DNA of 64,000 nt, taken from contig CP006833.1 of NCBI GenBank assembly GCA_000495505.1, positions 1,674,001 to 1,738,000 on the forward strand, given 5' to 3'. The stretch comes from Campylobacter fetus subsp. testudinum 03-427 (GTDB lineage Bacteria > Campylobacterota > Campylobacteria > Campylobacterales > Campylobacteraceae). This document shows, piece by piece, positions 33,020 through 45,740 of this stretch. Each line of letters begins with the position of its first letter. Positions within the stretch are counted from its first letter, which is position 1. Made by a program: the position numbers and the translations under genes. Under the pieces are notes generated by a model. That model ran no database searches and had not been told where the DNA came from. It saw nothing but the letters and a program-made list of their open reading frames with translations.

Positions 33020-33907
33020 ATGTTCAAAAAAGTGTATATTGAAATCAGCGATATCTGCTCTTGCAAATGTAGTTTTTGTCCATCGCCTCTTATGGAAACA
33101 AGGCGCAAAACAATGAGTCTTGAGCTATTTGAAAGAGTTTTACATCAAGTATCGCCTTTAACTAAACGAATTTGTTTGCACATTTTAGGTGATCCTTTAG
33201 AAGTATCAAATTTGAAAGAGTATATAAATTTAGTATCTAAATTTGATCTTAAAATAGATCTAGTAACAACTGGTAAAATGCTTTATAAACATAGTTTTGA
33301 TATGCTTTTAGAACCTCCTTTTCATCAAATTTCATTTTCTTTGAGTGCATTTTTGGATAAAAACAGTAAATTTAGCGATGATTACGTCTCAAATTTACTT
33401 GCATTTTGTAGTGCAAGTTTAACAAAAAGAAGTGATACTTTTATAAATTTACGCATACAGAGCGATTTTTTATTAAATGATGATGAAAAAATGTCTCAAA
33501 CTTTAGATAAATTTGAAAGATATTTTGATATAAATTTAAGCAAGTATCTACAACATATAAAACTGAATTTTGCTCAAAAAATTTATGAAAAAAACGTAAA
33601 AATTAGGCTTGCAAGAAAGGTATTATTAAATTTCAAAACCTCTTTTGAGTGGAGAAATAATGATTTAATAAACATCACTAAAACTTGCTATGCGTTAAAA
33701 GATCAGCTTGGAATTTTGAGTGATGGAGTTGTTGTACCTTGCTGTATAGACTACTTAGGAGCTATAAATTTAGGCAATATAAAAAACGAAAGCTTAGCTC
33801 AAATTTTAAAATCCCAAAGAGTAAAAAATATCAAAAACGGATTTAGTCAAGGTAGGATTGTTGAAAATTATTGTCAAAAATGCGCCTACTTAGTTGGAGT
33901 CAGCTAA
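33020..33907 (+). CDS. Radical SAM / SPASM-type protein
   Basis: 295 residues. The radical SAM cluster motif CX3CX2C is in ISDICSCKCSFCPSP near the N-terminus. A SPASM-like C-terminal cluster follows: CYALKDQLGILSDGVVVPCCIDYLG then NYCQKCAYL. Proteins of this plan modify peptides or serve as RNA/cofactor enzymes, and no substrate peptide gene is visible nearby. It starts 9 nt after the PP-loop gene and is probably co-transcribed with it and dnaG. Confidence 0.8.
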   Translation: MFKKVYIEISDICSCKCSFCPSPLMETRRKTMSLELFERVLHQVSPLTKRICLHILGDPLEVSNLKEYINLVSKFDLKIDLVTTGKMLYKHSFDMLLEPPFHQISFSLSAFLDKNSKFSDDYVSNLLAFCSASLTKRSDTFINLRIQSDFLLNDDEKMSQTLDKFERYFDINLSKYLQHIKLNFAQKIYEKNVKIRLARKVLLNFKTSFEWRNNDLINITKTCYALKDQLGILSDGVVVPCCIDYLGAINLGNIKNESLAQILKSQRVKNIKNGFSQGRIVENYCQKCAYLVGVS

Positions 33908-33929
33908 GCTAGGAATTATAGAATTTCGA

Positions 33930-33935
33930 TATAAT
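33930..33935 (+). promoter_or_regulatory. -10 element of the SIMPL-protein gene
   Basis: TATAAT 26 nt before the ATG at 33962, with AAAGG as ribosome site between. It separates this gene from the dnaG run. Confidence 0.55.
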
Positions 33936-33961
33936 TGTCGCATAAAATTTAAAGGCAAAAT

Positions 33962-34657
33962 ATGCAAACTGATAGAAACCTTACATTTTTATCCGCTTCG
34001 ATAGTCATAGCCGCAGTGATCTTAGCTATAGGTTTTAGCACTATCGTAAAAAGCGAACGCAGCGTAAGCGTCAGGGGATTAGCTGAAAAAGAGGTACTTG
34101 CAGACTTAGCAGTATGGCAAATGAGCTTTTCGGTCGGCGATAATGATCTAGTAGAGCTTCAAAAGAAAGTGTTAGAAAAGACTAAAATAGCCGAAAATTT
34201 TCTAAATAAACGAGGTTTAAATGCCGGCGATTACACCATTCAAGCACCTTCTATAACTGATAATTCTATAAATCCTTATATGGATTCTCAAAAAATTCGT
34301 TACACCTACATAGCCAAAGCTACCTTGCTGATACGCACAAATAAAATAGCTGAAATAAAACAAGCTCAAAGAGAATCTTTGGAGTTAGCTAGTGATAATA
34401 TCGCTATCAGTCAAGACTATGAAAACAGAATTGCGTTTGAATTTACAAAGCTAAATGATATCAAACCTCAAATGATAGCCGAAGCGACCAAAAATGCAAA
34501 ACTAGCAGCTGAGCAGTTTGCGACTCTCTCAGGAAGCGAAGTTGGTAAGATCAAAAAAGCAACTCAAGGGCTTTTTAGTATAGAAAACGCAGCCATCGGA
34601 CTAGAGGAAAAGAAAAATATCAGAGTAGTAACGCAAGTAGAGTATTTGCTGAAGTAA
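33962..34657 (+). CDS. SIMPL-domain (DUF541) protein
   Basis: 231 residues with one N-terminal membrane helix or uncleaved signal (about 9-30: FLSASIVIAAVILAIGFST). A SIMPL domain follows: VSVRGLAEKEVLADLAVWQMSFSV, then NAGDYTIQAPSITDN, YIAKATLLIRT and NAKLAAEQFATLSGSEVGKIK. Members form periplasmic oligomers implicated in oxidative-stress protection; the biochemical activity is unknown. It is flanked by its own promoter and a terminator. Confidence 0.85.
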   Translation: MQTDRNLTFLSASIVIAAVILAIGFSTIVKSERSVSVRGLAEKEVLADLAVWQMSFSVGDNDLVELQKKVLEKTKIAENFLNKRGLNAGDYTIQAPSITDNSINPYMDSQKIRYTYIAKATLLIRTNKIAEIKQAQRESLELASDNIAISQDYENRIAFEFTKLNDIKPQMIAEATKNAKLAAEQFATLSGSEVGKIKKATQGLFSIENAAIGLEEKKNIRVVTQVEYLLK

Positions 34658-34723
34658 AAATTTATTTTAAAAGCGTAAAAATATTAAAAGTGCAAAAGTC
34701 CCTCAAATTCGCAACAAAACTTC

Positions 34724-34761
34724 AAAAGCAGTATGCAAAAAACTAAATGGATACTGCTTTT
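34724..34761. terminator. Bidirectional terminator between the SIMPL gene and the antiporter
   Basis: AAAAGCAGTAT (34724-34734) and ATACTGCTTTT (34751-34761) are perfect 11-bp complements around a 16-nt loop. Each strand ends the stem in a T run, so it can end transcription of both convergent genes. Confidence 0.7.
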
Positions 34762-34792
34762 AGTATGTATTCATAAATCAAAATAACTAAAT

Positions 34793-36100
34793 TTAGATAA
34801 ATAGTGAAAATATCACGCCAAATACGATTAGTGGGATATTAAAAAATATAAAAGTCGGTACGCAAGTATCGTAGATGTGGCTATGCCTGCCATCAGCGTT
34901 TAGTCCCGAAGTCGGCCCTAAAGTACTATCACTCGCAGGACTTCCAGCGTCTCCTACAGCCGCGGCTATACCGATCAAAAGTATAGTAGCAGGAACACTA
35001 AATCCAAGACTCACGCAAAGCGGCACGTAAATAGCTGCGATGATAGGGATAGTCCCAAAACTAGTTCCGATACCCATAGTAACAAGAAGTCCGATAACTA
35101 GCATTATGATAGCTCCACCAAGCTTGCCACCGCTTATAGAACTTGCAAAATTTATAAGCTCACTTATGCCGCCAGTTTCTCTGATAACCAAACCAAATCC
35201 AGCAGCCACAAGCATAATAAAAGCGATAAAAGCCATCATAGCAAGACCTTGCTCCATCACTTTATCCATCTTTTTATACTCGATACCGCCAAATATTATC
35301 ATAAAGATAAGTCCCAAAAGAGCTCCTAAAGGAAGAGAACTGCTCCAAATTTGAACACCAAAAGCAATCACTGCGCCGCCAAGCACGACCCACTCTTTTT
35401 GCCCCATACAAAGATCTTCTTTTTGTGCTACTTTTAACTCTTTGGTTTCTAAAGCGCTTTGCGTATAATCTCTAGGTTTTCTATAATAAAATAGCGCCAA
35501 AACTAAACCGATGAGCATAGCTACGCCGCCTATCCACATAACGCTACTTATATCGCCTATTTCTACGTTGATGCCGTTATTTCCAAGCTCTTTTTTAAGA
35601 ATAGTATGAAACAAAAGACCAAAACCAACTGAAATACTGACGTACGGAGCTTTTAGTCCAAAAGTAAGTGCGCACGCCACAGCTCGTCTATCTATCCTAA
35701 GTTTATTCATCAAAGCAAGCAAGGGTGGTATCAAGATAGGTATAAAAGCTATATGAACTGGTATGAGATTTTGAGAAAAACATGCTATAAAAGCTATACT
35801 CAAAGAAAACCAAAAAACCTTTTTACTGATAAATTTACTAACGTAATGTATCAAAATAGGAGTTAAATTCGTCATACTGATAGCCGCGGCAAGCGCTCCA
35901 AGAAGTATATAACTAAGTGCAGTTTCTAAGTTGCCTTGCATTCCTGATATAAGTAAATTCGTGGTTTCTACCAGACCTTTTCCAGCAAGCATTCCAGCAG
36001 CCAAAGCTGAGATAAGTATGGCTAAAAAGACGTTAAAGCGCAGTAAGCACAAAACGCACATAAGCAAAACGCTAAGCACCACGGGATTTGTAAGCAACAT
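34793..36100 (-). CDS. Na+/H+ antiporter-family (YuiF/NhaC-type) transporter
   Basis: 435-aa polytopic inner-membrane protein with about eleven hydrophobic segments. Family landmarks: SYILLGALAAAISMTNLTP, SQNLIPVHIAFIPILIPPLLALMNKL, IGTSFGTIPIIAAIYVPLC and the late AAVGDAGSPASDSTLGPTSGLNADG loop typical of the NhaC/arginine-ornithine-like superfamily. Annotated members are called Na+/H+ antiporters, but several transport amino acids such as histidine, so the substrate is open. It stands alone between two terminator-like or empty gaps. Confidence 0.8.
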   Translation of the reverse strand: MLLTNPVVLSVLLMCVLCLLRFNVFLAILISALAAGMLAGKGLVETTNLLISGMQGNLETALSYILLGALAAAISMTNLTPILIHYVSKFISKKVFWFSLSIAFIACFSQNLIPVHIAFIPILIPPLLALMNKLRIDRRAVACALTFGLKAPYVSISVGFGLLFHTILKKELGNNGINVEIGDISSVMWIGGVAMLIGLVLALFYYRKPRDYTQSALETKELKVAQKEDLCMGQKEWVVLGGAVIAFGVQIWSSSLPLGALLGLIFMIIFGGIEYKKMDKVMEQGLAMMAFIAFIMLVAAGFGLVIRETGGISELINFASSISGGKLGGAIIMLVIGLLVTMGIGTSFGTIPIIAAIYVPLCVSLGFSVPATILLIGIAAAVGDAGSPASDSTLGPTSGLNADGRHSHIYDTCVPTFIFFNIPLIVFGVIFSLFI

Positions 36101-36241
36101 AATCTACCTTTAAAATTTGATAAGCCAACATTATACAAGCGCATAGCTTAAATTTAGAAAATATTAATATAAATTTACTCTGCCCAACCTAAACCAGCAG
36201 CGATAAAATTCACTCAAAGCTTACTTGCTATAAATATAATT

Positions 36242-37288
36242 TTAATTTGAAATAGAGCTATTTTGCAGACCATTGGCGTATAAATCATTTTTTAAATTTG
36301 ATTTATCTAAATTCTCAATCAGCTTTTTGGTTCTGACGTCTCTGCCATCAGGATTTGCGTGAAACCAGGTATCTAACATATATTTTCTATCTGGAAGATA
36401 ACTATCGTTAAAATCACCTATAAACTCAAAGCCGTTTGAAGTTACGTAGTTTTTCAGCTCTACTAAAAACTTTTTGAACTCAGCTCCCTTTTCGCCGCTA
36501 AAATCATAACAACTCTCACCTATAACAGTAGGATAAGTAAATATAAACTTTACGCCTTTTTCTTTTTCTATCTTTTTCATTAGTTTTATATTTTCTTTAA
36601 ATGTTTCACTTATAGCCGCCCTACCGCCAGTGATCTCTTTTGCAAATATATACTCATCGCAAGGAACTTTCATATCATCTTTTTGGGGAAGCGGACCTTG
36701 ATATAAGTAATCTCCTCTATGCTCTTTTAAAGTAGCTTTTAAATCAAACTCTTTTGGAAGTTTATCTCTAAAAAGTTTTTTCAAATTTGACGCTGCTTTT
36801 TTAACTCCAGTTATAAACACGTAAGAAGCCGGAGTTTGAAGTATCACTTTGAGTTTTTCATTAAATGGTAAATTATCAAAATAGAAGTAAATTTCAGATA
36901 AAAGATGTTTATAAAATACAGTAGGAGCAACATCGTTCATATAGTACCTGTACTCCAAAGGATATATCACAACATCTCCTTTATGTGCAAATTTATATGT
37001 TCTATAAAGTCTGATTTTAAGTGGATATCCAGCGTAATCTCCTAAATTTAAAGTAAGTTTGCCAAAATGATCTTCTATCATTTTAGCGTTGATTCCATGA
37101 AATGAATTTGACCCGCTTTCTACTATAATACGATTTTCATTTACGGTATTAGTAAGAAGGAAATTTTTTACTGAACGAGAATCTAGAGAGCCGATTTTAC
37201 CCAAAACTATAAAAAATAGCACGTATAACACACAAACACCGATTATAAAAGCGGCTAATTTTAATAAAAAATTTCTATAATATTTCAT
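36242..37288 (-). CDS. SGNH-like acetyltransfer partner of the adjacent MBOAT protein
   Basis: 348 residues with one N-terminal membrane helix (about 8-32); the rest is presumably periplasmic. Likely catalytic elements of an SGNH/AlgX-DltD-type enzyme are visible: VESGSNSFHGI (Ser) near residue 57 and DTWFHANPDGRDVRTKKL (Asp/His) near 312. Such proteins take an acyl group handed across the membrane by an MBOAT protein and attach it to peptidoglycan or polysaccharide. It starts 8 nt after the MBOAT gene. C. jejuni PatA/PatB, the peptidoglycan O-acetylation pair, has the same logic, but the target here is not proven. Confidence 0.75.
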   Translation of the reverse strand: MKYYRNFLLKLAAFIIGVCVLYVLFFIVLGKIGSLDSRSVKNFLLTNTVNENRIIVESGSNSFHGINAKMIEDHFGKLTLNLGDYAGYPLKIRLYRTYKFAHKGDVVIYPLEYRYYMNDVAPTVFYKHLLSEIYFYFDNLPFNEKLKVILQTPASYVFITGVKKAASNLKKLFRDKLPKEFDLKATLKEHRGDYLYQGPLPQKDDMKVPCDEYIFAKEITGGRAAISETFKENIKLMKKIEKEKGVKFIFTYPTVIGESCYDFSGEKGAEFKKFLVELKNYVTSNGFEFIGDFNDSYLPDRKYMLDTWFHANPDGRDVRTKKLIENLDKSNLKNDLYANGLQNSSISN

Positions 37289-37296
37289 AAAATTCC

Positions 37297-38742
37297 CTAA
37301 AAATTAAAATATAAAAATTGTGATTCTTGAACGCTTCTAGTAGCAAAAAATGCACACATAAATAAAAATACTACAAAAATTACCGTTTTGTATCCAAATT
37401 TAGAGTTTGCAGCCATCTCATTTGAGTTTTTGCATAATACACAAATTACAAAAGCCATAACAGTAACAATAAAAATACTAAGGCTAGCGGCAATTTTATG
37501 AGTAACATTTTCCATAAAACCAAATGCTTCATTGATAGTGACTATAAAACCGCTGTTTGGGGCTATGGAGTTTATATTAAACATTCCTTTTAATACTTTA
37601 AAAGCAGACTCCATATCTTTAGCTCTGAAAAATACCCATGTAATATTTATAAAATTAAAGGTGATAATCCACGCCAAAATCCTATGCAAAGGTTTAAAAT
37701 GAGAACTATAAAAACGATGGATCATAAGAGCGGTTCCGTGAAGAGCTCCCCATATAATAAATGTCCAACCAGCACCATGCCACAATCCCCCAAGCAAGAA
37801 AACGATAAAAATATTTATATAAGCCCTGCTCTCTCCAAGCCTATTTCCGCCAAGAGGAATATAAATATAATCGCGCAAAAATCTCGAGAGAGTCATATGC
37901 CATCTACGCCAAAACTCTTGAATACTAAGGGATTTATAAGGAGAGTTAAAATTTAGAGGTAAAACTATATTAAACATATATGATATACCTATTGCCATAT
38001 CGGTATATCCACTAAAATCAAAATATAGCTGAAAAGTATAACTCAAACTTGTTATCCACGCCTCACTCATACTAAGCATAGCAACAGTATCAAATCCGTA
38101 ATTTGCAAATTTAGCAAAAAAATCAGCTATCACGACCTTTTTAAACAGTCCCATAGCAAATAAAAATATACCTATACTGATATTTTTATAATGTATTTTT
38201 TTACGCCTTAAATTTGCGAACTGTGGCATCATTTCAGCGTGATGTATGATAGGACCTGCTAAGAGATGCGGGAAATATGTTACAAATAAAGCGTATTTAA
38301 GATAATTCGTCTCTTTAACCTTACCGCTAAAACAATCTACTAAAAACGCAATTTGAGTAAATGTAAAAAAGCTGATACCAAGCGGTAAAATGATGTGATG
38401 CAAAGGAATATTCGAGCCAAACATACCGTTAAAATTTTCTATAAAAAAGTCTGTATATTTGTAATATCCAAGCAGAGCTAGATTACATAATATACTAAAC
38501 CACAAAAATATCTTTTTAAATTTAAACTCTTTACAAAGATGATTTCCTGCAAAAAAGTTAAATGTAATAGACATCAAAATAAGCGGCACATAGATAAAAT
38601 TCCAATATCCATAAAAAACCAAAGACGCCGCTGTTAATATAAAAATACTAACCTTTACCAACCTAAATTTAGATAGTAAAAAATATAGAAAAAACGTGAT
38701 AGGTAAAAATATAAATATAAATTCAAAAGAGTTAAAAAGCAT
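37297..38742 (-). CDS. MBOAT-family membrane O-acyltransferase
   Basis: 481-aa polytopic protein with ten or more helices. The MBOAT signature is intact: HLLAGPIIHHAEMMPQF, FRRWHMTLSRFLRDYIY-type block (here WRRWHMTLSRFLRDYIYIPLGGNR, conserved His) and LLGGLWHGAGWTFIIWGALHG with the catalytic His. It belongs to the AlgI/DltB/PatA group, which moves acetyl or D-alanyl groups across the inner membrane. First gene of a two-gene unit with the SGNH partner, divergent from ilvD. Confidence 0.92.
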   Translation of the reverse strand: MLFNSFEFIFIFLPITFFLYFLLSKFRLVKVSIFILTAASLVFYGYWNFIYVPLILMSITFNFFAGNHLCKEFKFKKIFLWFSILCNLALLGYYKYTDFFIENFNGMFGSNIPLHHIILPLGISFFTFTQIAFLVDCFSGKVKETNYLKYALFVTYFPHLLAGPIIHHAEMMPQFANLRRKKIHYKNISIGIFLFAMGLFKKVVIADFFAKFANYGFDTVAMLSMSEAWITSLSYTFQLYFDFSGYTDMAIGISYMFNIVLPLNFNSPYKSLSIQEFWRRWHMTLSRFLRDYIYIPLGGNRLGESRAYINIFIVFLLGGLWHGAGWTFIIWGALHGTALMIHRFYSSHFKPLHRILAWIITFNFINITWVFFRAKDMESAFKVLKGMFNINSIAPNSGFIVTINEAFGFMENVTHKIAASLSIFIVTVMAFVICVLCKNSNEMAANSKFGYKTVIFVVFLFMCAFFATRSVQESQFLYFNF

Positions 38743-38879
38743 AAGTATCCTTGAAAAAACAACTTAAATATCTATGATTTTACTTCAAATTTATTTAAAG
38801 TATAATAAATTGTAATTTTTAAACATTTTAAACTAAATTTTGATAAAATGGAGCAAATTTAAAAATAAAGGCAAAACTC

Positions 38880-40553
38880 ATGCGAAGCGATATCATAAAA
38901 GACGGTTACACAAGGACTCCGCACCGCTCACTTCTAAGAGCGACCGGGCTTAAAGACGACGACTTTAAAAAACCGTTTATCGGCGTGGCAAATAGCTTCA
39001 TAGAGATAATCCCTGGACATTTTTTCTTAAACAAATACTCAGAGATCCTTAAAGACGAGATCCGCAAAAACGGCTGCGTACCGTTTGAGTTTAACACTAT
39101 CGGTGTTGATGATGGTATCGCTATGGGGCACGAGGGTATGCTTTACTCGCTTCCAAGCCGTGAGATCATCGCAAACTCTGTTGAAACAGTGATGAATGCT
39201 CACGCACTTGACGCGCTTGTTTGCATACCTAACTGCGACAAAATAGTCCCTGGAATGCTTATGGGCGCACTAAGAGTAAATGTACCGACTATATTTATAA
39301 GTGGCGGTCCTATGGCTGCTGGAGTTGGAGCTAAAGGTGAAGCTTTGGATCTAAACTCTGCTTTTGAAGCAGTTGGTGCTTATGAAACAAAGCGTATTGA
39401 CGAAAAAGAACTTAAATTTATCGAATGCAATGCCTGTCCAGGTGGTGGAAGCTGCTCAGGAATGTTTACTGCAAACTCGATGAATACGCTTTGCGAAGCG
39501 ATGGGCGTAGCTTTAGAGGGAAACGGTACCGTGCTTGCACTCACTCCTGAGCGCGAAGAGCTTATCAGAAAAGCAGCGCGCAGGATCTGCGAGATCGCAC
39601 TTGATGAACGCTACAAAATCTGCAATATCGTCAATGAAAAAACTATCAAAAACGCTATGGTGGTAGATATGGCTATGGGCGGAAGTTCAAATACTATACT
39701 CCATATGCTCGCTATCAGCCGAGAAGCTGGCTCACCGCTAGACATAGCTAGTCTAAATGATATAAGTCGCTCAGTACCACACATAGCTAAAATAGCTCCA
39801 AGTCTGCCTAGTGTGCATATGCAAGACGTCGCTAGAGCCGGAGGACTAAGCGCAGTTATCAATGAGATAGCTAAATTCAATAGCGATTTACTAAACTTAG
39901 ACGCTCTTACTGTGAGTGGCGAGAGCTTAGGAGATAGGGTAAAAAATGCTGAGATTTTAGATGAAAGCGTGATCCATACAGTAGAAAATGCTTACTCAAA
40001 AGTAGGCGGACTAGCTATTTTATTTGGAAATTTAGCTGAGCAAGGATGCGTGATAAAGGCTGCTGGTATCATCGGTAGCAGACAATTTAGCGGAAAAGCA
40101 GTCTGCTTTAACTCTCAAGATGAAGCTATAAAAGGCATCTCAAGCGGAAAAGTGCAAAAAGGCGACGTCGTAGTTTTAAGATACGAAGGACCAAAAGGAG
40201 GCCCCGGAATGCAAGAAATGCTAAGTCCGACTAGCCTTATAGTAGGACGTGGGCTTGGAGCAGACGTAGCTCTTATAACAGACGGTAGATTTAGCGGAGC
40301 GACAAGGGGACTTAGCATAGGACACGTAAGCCCTGAAGCTGCTGAGGGCGGTATGATAGGACTCTTAAAAGACGGTGACATTATAGATATCGACGTAGAT
40401 AAATTTAGTATAAACGTACGTTTAAGCAACACTGAGATAGAAACAAGACGCAAAGAGTGGAAATACGCTGGAAAACAAGTAAATAGCCGCTGGTTAAGAC
40501 AATACCAAAAACTAGTCACAAACGCAAGTAACGGCGCGATTTTGGAAGCGTGA
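38880..40553 (+). CDS. ilvD: Dihydroxy-acid dehydratase
   Basis: 557-aa Fe-S enzyme of branched-chain amino acid synthesis. Cluster and active-site motifs: [15 protein letters not shown] (Cys), [23 protein letters not shown] (two Cys) and late [23 protein letters not shown]. Length and end ([14 protein letters not shown]) match the family. Monocistronic: it is followed by a strong terminator. Codon use looks slightly more GC-rich than in neighbouring genes, as seen for well-expressed genes. Confidence 0.96.
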   Translation: MRSDIIKDGYTRTPHRSLLRATGLKDDDFKKPFIGVANSFIEIIPGHFFLNKYSEILKDEIRKNGCVPFEFNTIGVDDGIAMGHEGMLYSLPSREIIANSVETVMNAHALDALVCIPNCDKIVPGMLMGALRVNVPTIFISGGPMAAGVGAKGEALDLNSAFEAVGAYETKRIDEKELKFIECNACPGGGSCSGMFTANSMNTLCEAMGVALEGNGTVLALTPEREELIRKAARRICEIALDERYKICNIVNEKTIKNAMVVDMAMGGSSNTILHMLAISREAGSPLDIASLNDISRSVPHIAKIAPSLPSVHMQDVARAGGLSAVINEIAKFNSDLLNLDALTVSGESLGDRVKNAEILDESVIHTVENAYSKVGGLAILFGNLAEQGCVIKAAGIIGSRQFSGKAVCFNSQDEAIKGISSGKVQKGDVVVLRYEGPKGGPGMQEMLSPTSLIVGRGLGADVALITDGRFSGATRGLSIGHVSPEAAEGGMIGLLKDGDIIDIDVDKFSINVRLSNTEIETRRKEWKYAGKQVNSRWLRQYQKLVTNASNGAILEA

Positions 40554-40565
40554 AATTTATAAAAC

Positions 40566-40590
40566 AAAAAGGCGAGAAAATCGCCTTTTT
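40566..40590 (+). terminator. Rho-independent terminator of ilvD
   Basis: AAAAAGGCGA, loop GAAAA, TCGCCTTTTT: a perfect 10-bp stem with GC core and terminal T-run, 13 nt after the ilvD stop. Confidence 0.9.
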
Positions 40591-40746
40591 ACGCTCCTAA
40601 TTAAAACTTAATCTTTAAATATATAATCAATTTTCTATATAAATTGTAAAAATTAAAAATATCAATCCCTAAATATCTGAAAAATGTGTAAATACGCAAA
40701 TAAAATAAAAATTATTTACATTAATAAAGTATTCTTATGCTTAAAT

Positions 40747-40790
40747 TATATATTTATTATATTTTTAGCTAAAAAGATAATAAATATATA
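40747..40790. promoter_or_regulatory. 44-bp near-perfect palindrome before the 5'-nucleotidase gene
   Basis: The outer arms 40747-40760 and 40777-40790 are perfect 14-bp complements. The core 40762-40775 (TTTTTAGCTAAAAA) is itself a perfect palindrome, and only the pair 40761/40776 (A/G) mismatches. It ends two bases before AGGA (40793-40796), the ribosome site of the ATG at 40803. It also overlaps -10-like TATAAT-type sequences, so it may act as DNA operator, RNA hairpin, or both. Confidence 0.65.
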
Positions 40791-40802
40791 CTAGGAACAA
40801 AT

Positions 40803-42329
40803 ATGAACAAACTAAAAAAATACATCGTTTCAACAGTGATTTTTATTGCATTTTTATTGATATTCAATGCTTGTGCAAATTTAAATTTAAATGACAAACA
40901 CGAAAACGAGTTGTTGATTCTTCACACAAATGACCATCACGGAGCTCTTTTGCCATATGAAACTAAAGACGGCACGTTAATTGGCGGTGTAGCTTTACAA
41001 GCCAACTTAGTAAAACAGATGAGAAACGAGTATAAAAATGTGCTTTTACTTGACGCGGGCGATATAAATACTGGTTCATCACTTTCAAATATATTTGATG
41101 CAAAACCAGATATTTTAGCTTTTAACGCTCTAAAATACGATGCTGCTACTCTTGGAAATCATGAATTTGATGGTACATATGAAAAATTAAAAATGCAAAT
41201 GGAACTTTCAAATTTCCCTTGGCTTAGCGCAAATGTTAAATTTGAAAATAATTATATTGCAAAACCATATATTATAAAAGATTTTGATGGATTTAAAGTC
41301 GCCATAATGGGACTTACTACAAGTACAACAAAGTATATAACTATTCCAGCAAAATTTGATGGTGCAAATGGAGAAAAGATAGAATTTCTACCAGAAATCC
41401 ATGCTGCAAAAGAGGTACTGGATGAAATAAAAAATGCAAACCCAGATTTTGTAATCGCTTTAGTACATCTTGGAGATATAAAAGGCGATCCTATACATAT
41501 AACATCGATTGATTTAGCTAATAATACACATGGTATAAATCTTATAATAGATGGGCATTCACACTCGGTATTCCAAAAACCTTTGATAATAAATGGCGTA
41601 CCCATAGTGAGCGCAGGAAGTAATAACCGCTATGTAGGAAAAGCTATTTTAAATTTAAAAGATAAAAAGTTAAGGTGGAATTTAGTTGAACTAACTAGTA
41701 AAGACTTTGATTTAGATGATGAAATGAAAATAATTTTAGAGCCGTTTGTACAGATCCATGATGAAGTTTTAAACAGTAAAATTATAACCTTAAAAGAGTC
41801 ATTATTGTTTGAAAATAATGAAATTAGATTTAAACAGATGCCAATAGGAAATTATTTGACTGATGCTATGATAAATTTGCTTTTTAAATTTGGTATAAAA
41901 GCGGACTTTGGTATTATAAACTCAGGAGCTATAAGATCTGGTATAAATGCCGGAGATGTAAGCAAAAAAGATGTTTTGATATCTATGCCTTTTCCAAATA
42001 CAGTATCTGCAGTAAGTCTAAAAGGTGATGAAGTGGTGGAATTATTTAATTATATAATCAATATAAAACCGGGATTTGGCGGATTTGCTCAAATATCAAA
42101 AGATGTCAGTTTTACTATAGATAGCTCAAATAAAACTATTTTAAATTTAAAAATTAAAAATGAGCCGATAAATCCGTCTAAACTTTATACTATAGCAGTT
42201 ACTGATTTTTTATCTAACGGTGGAGACGGTTATACTATTTTGAAAAAAGGGATAAATAAATTTGACTCATCAGTGCCTTTGAATGAAGCGTTTATAGAGT
42301 ATTTAAAACTTCTTGAAGGTAAAATTTAA
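40803..42329 (+). CDS. 5'-nucleotidase / UDP-sugar hydrolase, probable lipoprotein
   Basis: 508 residues of the UshA/CpdB family, periplasmic or surface enzymes that dephosphorylate nucleotides for uptake. The signal sequence ends FNAC (Cys24), an imperfect lipobox. Metallophosphatase motifs in order: ILHTNDHHGAL, LDAGDINTGS, TLGNHEFDGT, LVHLGDIKG and IIDGHSHS. The C-terminal 5'-nucleotidase domain has FGIINSGAIRSGINAGDVSKKD and VTDFLSNGGDGYTIL. Probably monocistronic with its own unusual upstream palindrome; phosphate or nucleotide supply may control it. Confidence 0.92.
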   Translation: MNKLKKYIVSTVIFIAFLLIFNACANLNLNDKHENELLILHTNDHHGALLPYETKDGTLIGGVALQANLVKQMRNEYKNVLLLDAGDINTGSSLSNIFDAKPDILAFNALKYDAATLGNHEFDGTYEKLKMQMELSNFPWLSANVKFENNYIAKPYIIKDFDGFKVAIMGLTTSTTKYITIPAKFDGANGEKIEFLPEIHAAKEVLDEIKNANPDFVIALVHLGDIKGDPIHITSIDLANNTHGINLIIDGHSHSVFQKPLIINGVPIVSAGSNNRYVGKAILNLKDKKLRWNLVELTSKDFDLDDEMKIILEPFVQIHDEVLNSKIITLKESLLFENNEIRFKQMPIGNYLTDAMINLLFKFGIKADFGIINSGAIRSGINAGDVSKKDVLISMPFPNTVSAVSLKGDEVVELFNYIINIKPGFGGFAQISKDVSFTIDSSNKTILNLKIKNEPINPSKLYTIAVTDFLSNGGDGYTILKKGINKFDSSVPLNEAFIEYLKLLEGKI

Positions 42330-42442
42330 TTATGTAATCGCCATAAATTTATAAAAATCAATTTTAAATTTGATGCTATATGATCTGCTAACGTAATAAA
42401 GCAACAAAAACCAAATTTACCATACCATAAAAAAACTTTTGA

Positions 42443-42448
42443 TATAAT
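42443..42448 (+). promoter_or_regulatory. -10 element of the pyrG-recJ-nhaA unit
   Basis: TATAAT preceded by TTTTGA, 30 nt before the pyrG ATG at 42479, with AGGAAAAAG as ribosome site. The following three genes overlap or abut, so this likely drives all of them. Confidence 0.6.
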
Positions 42449-42469
42449 CCTAAGATTAAAATCAAGTAG

Positions 42470-45740
<3,271 letters not shown>

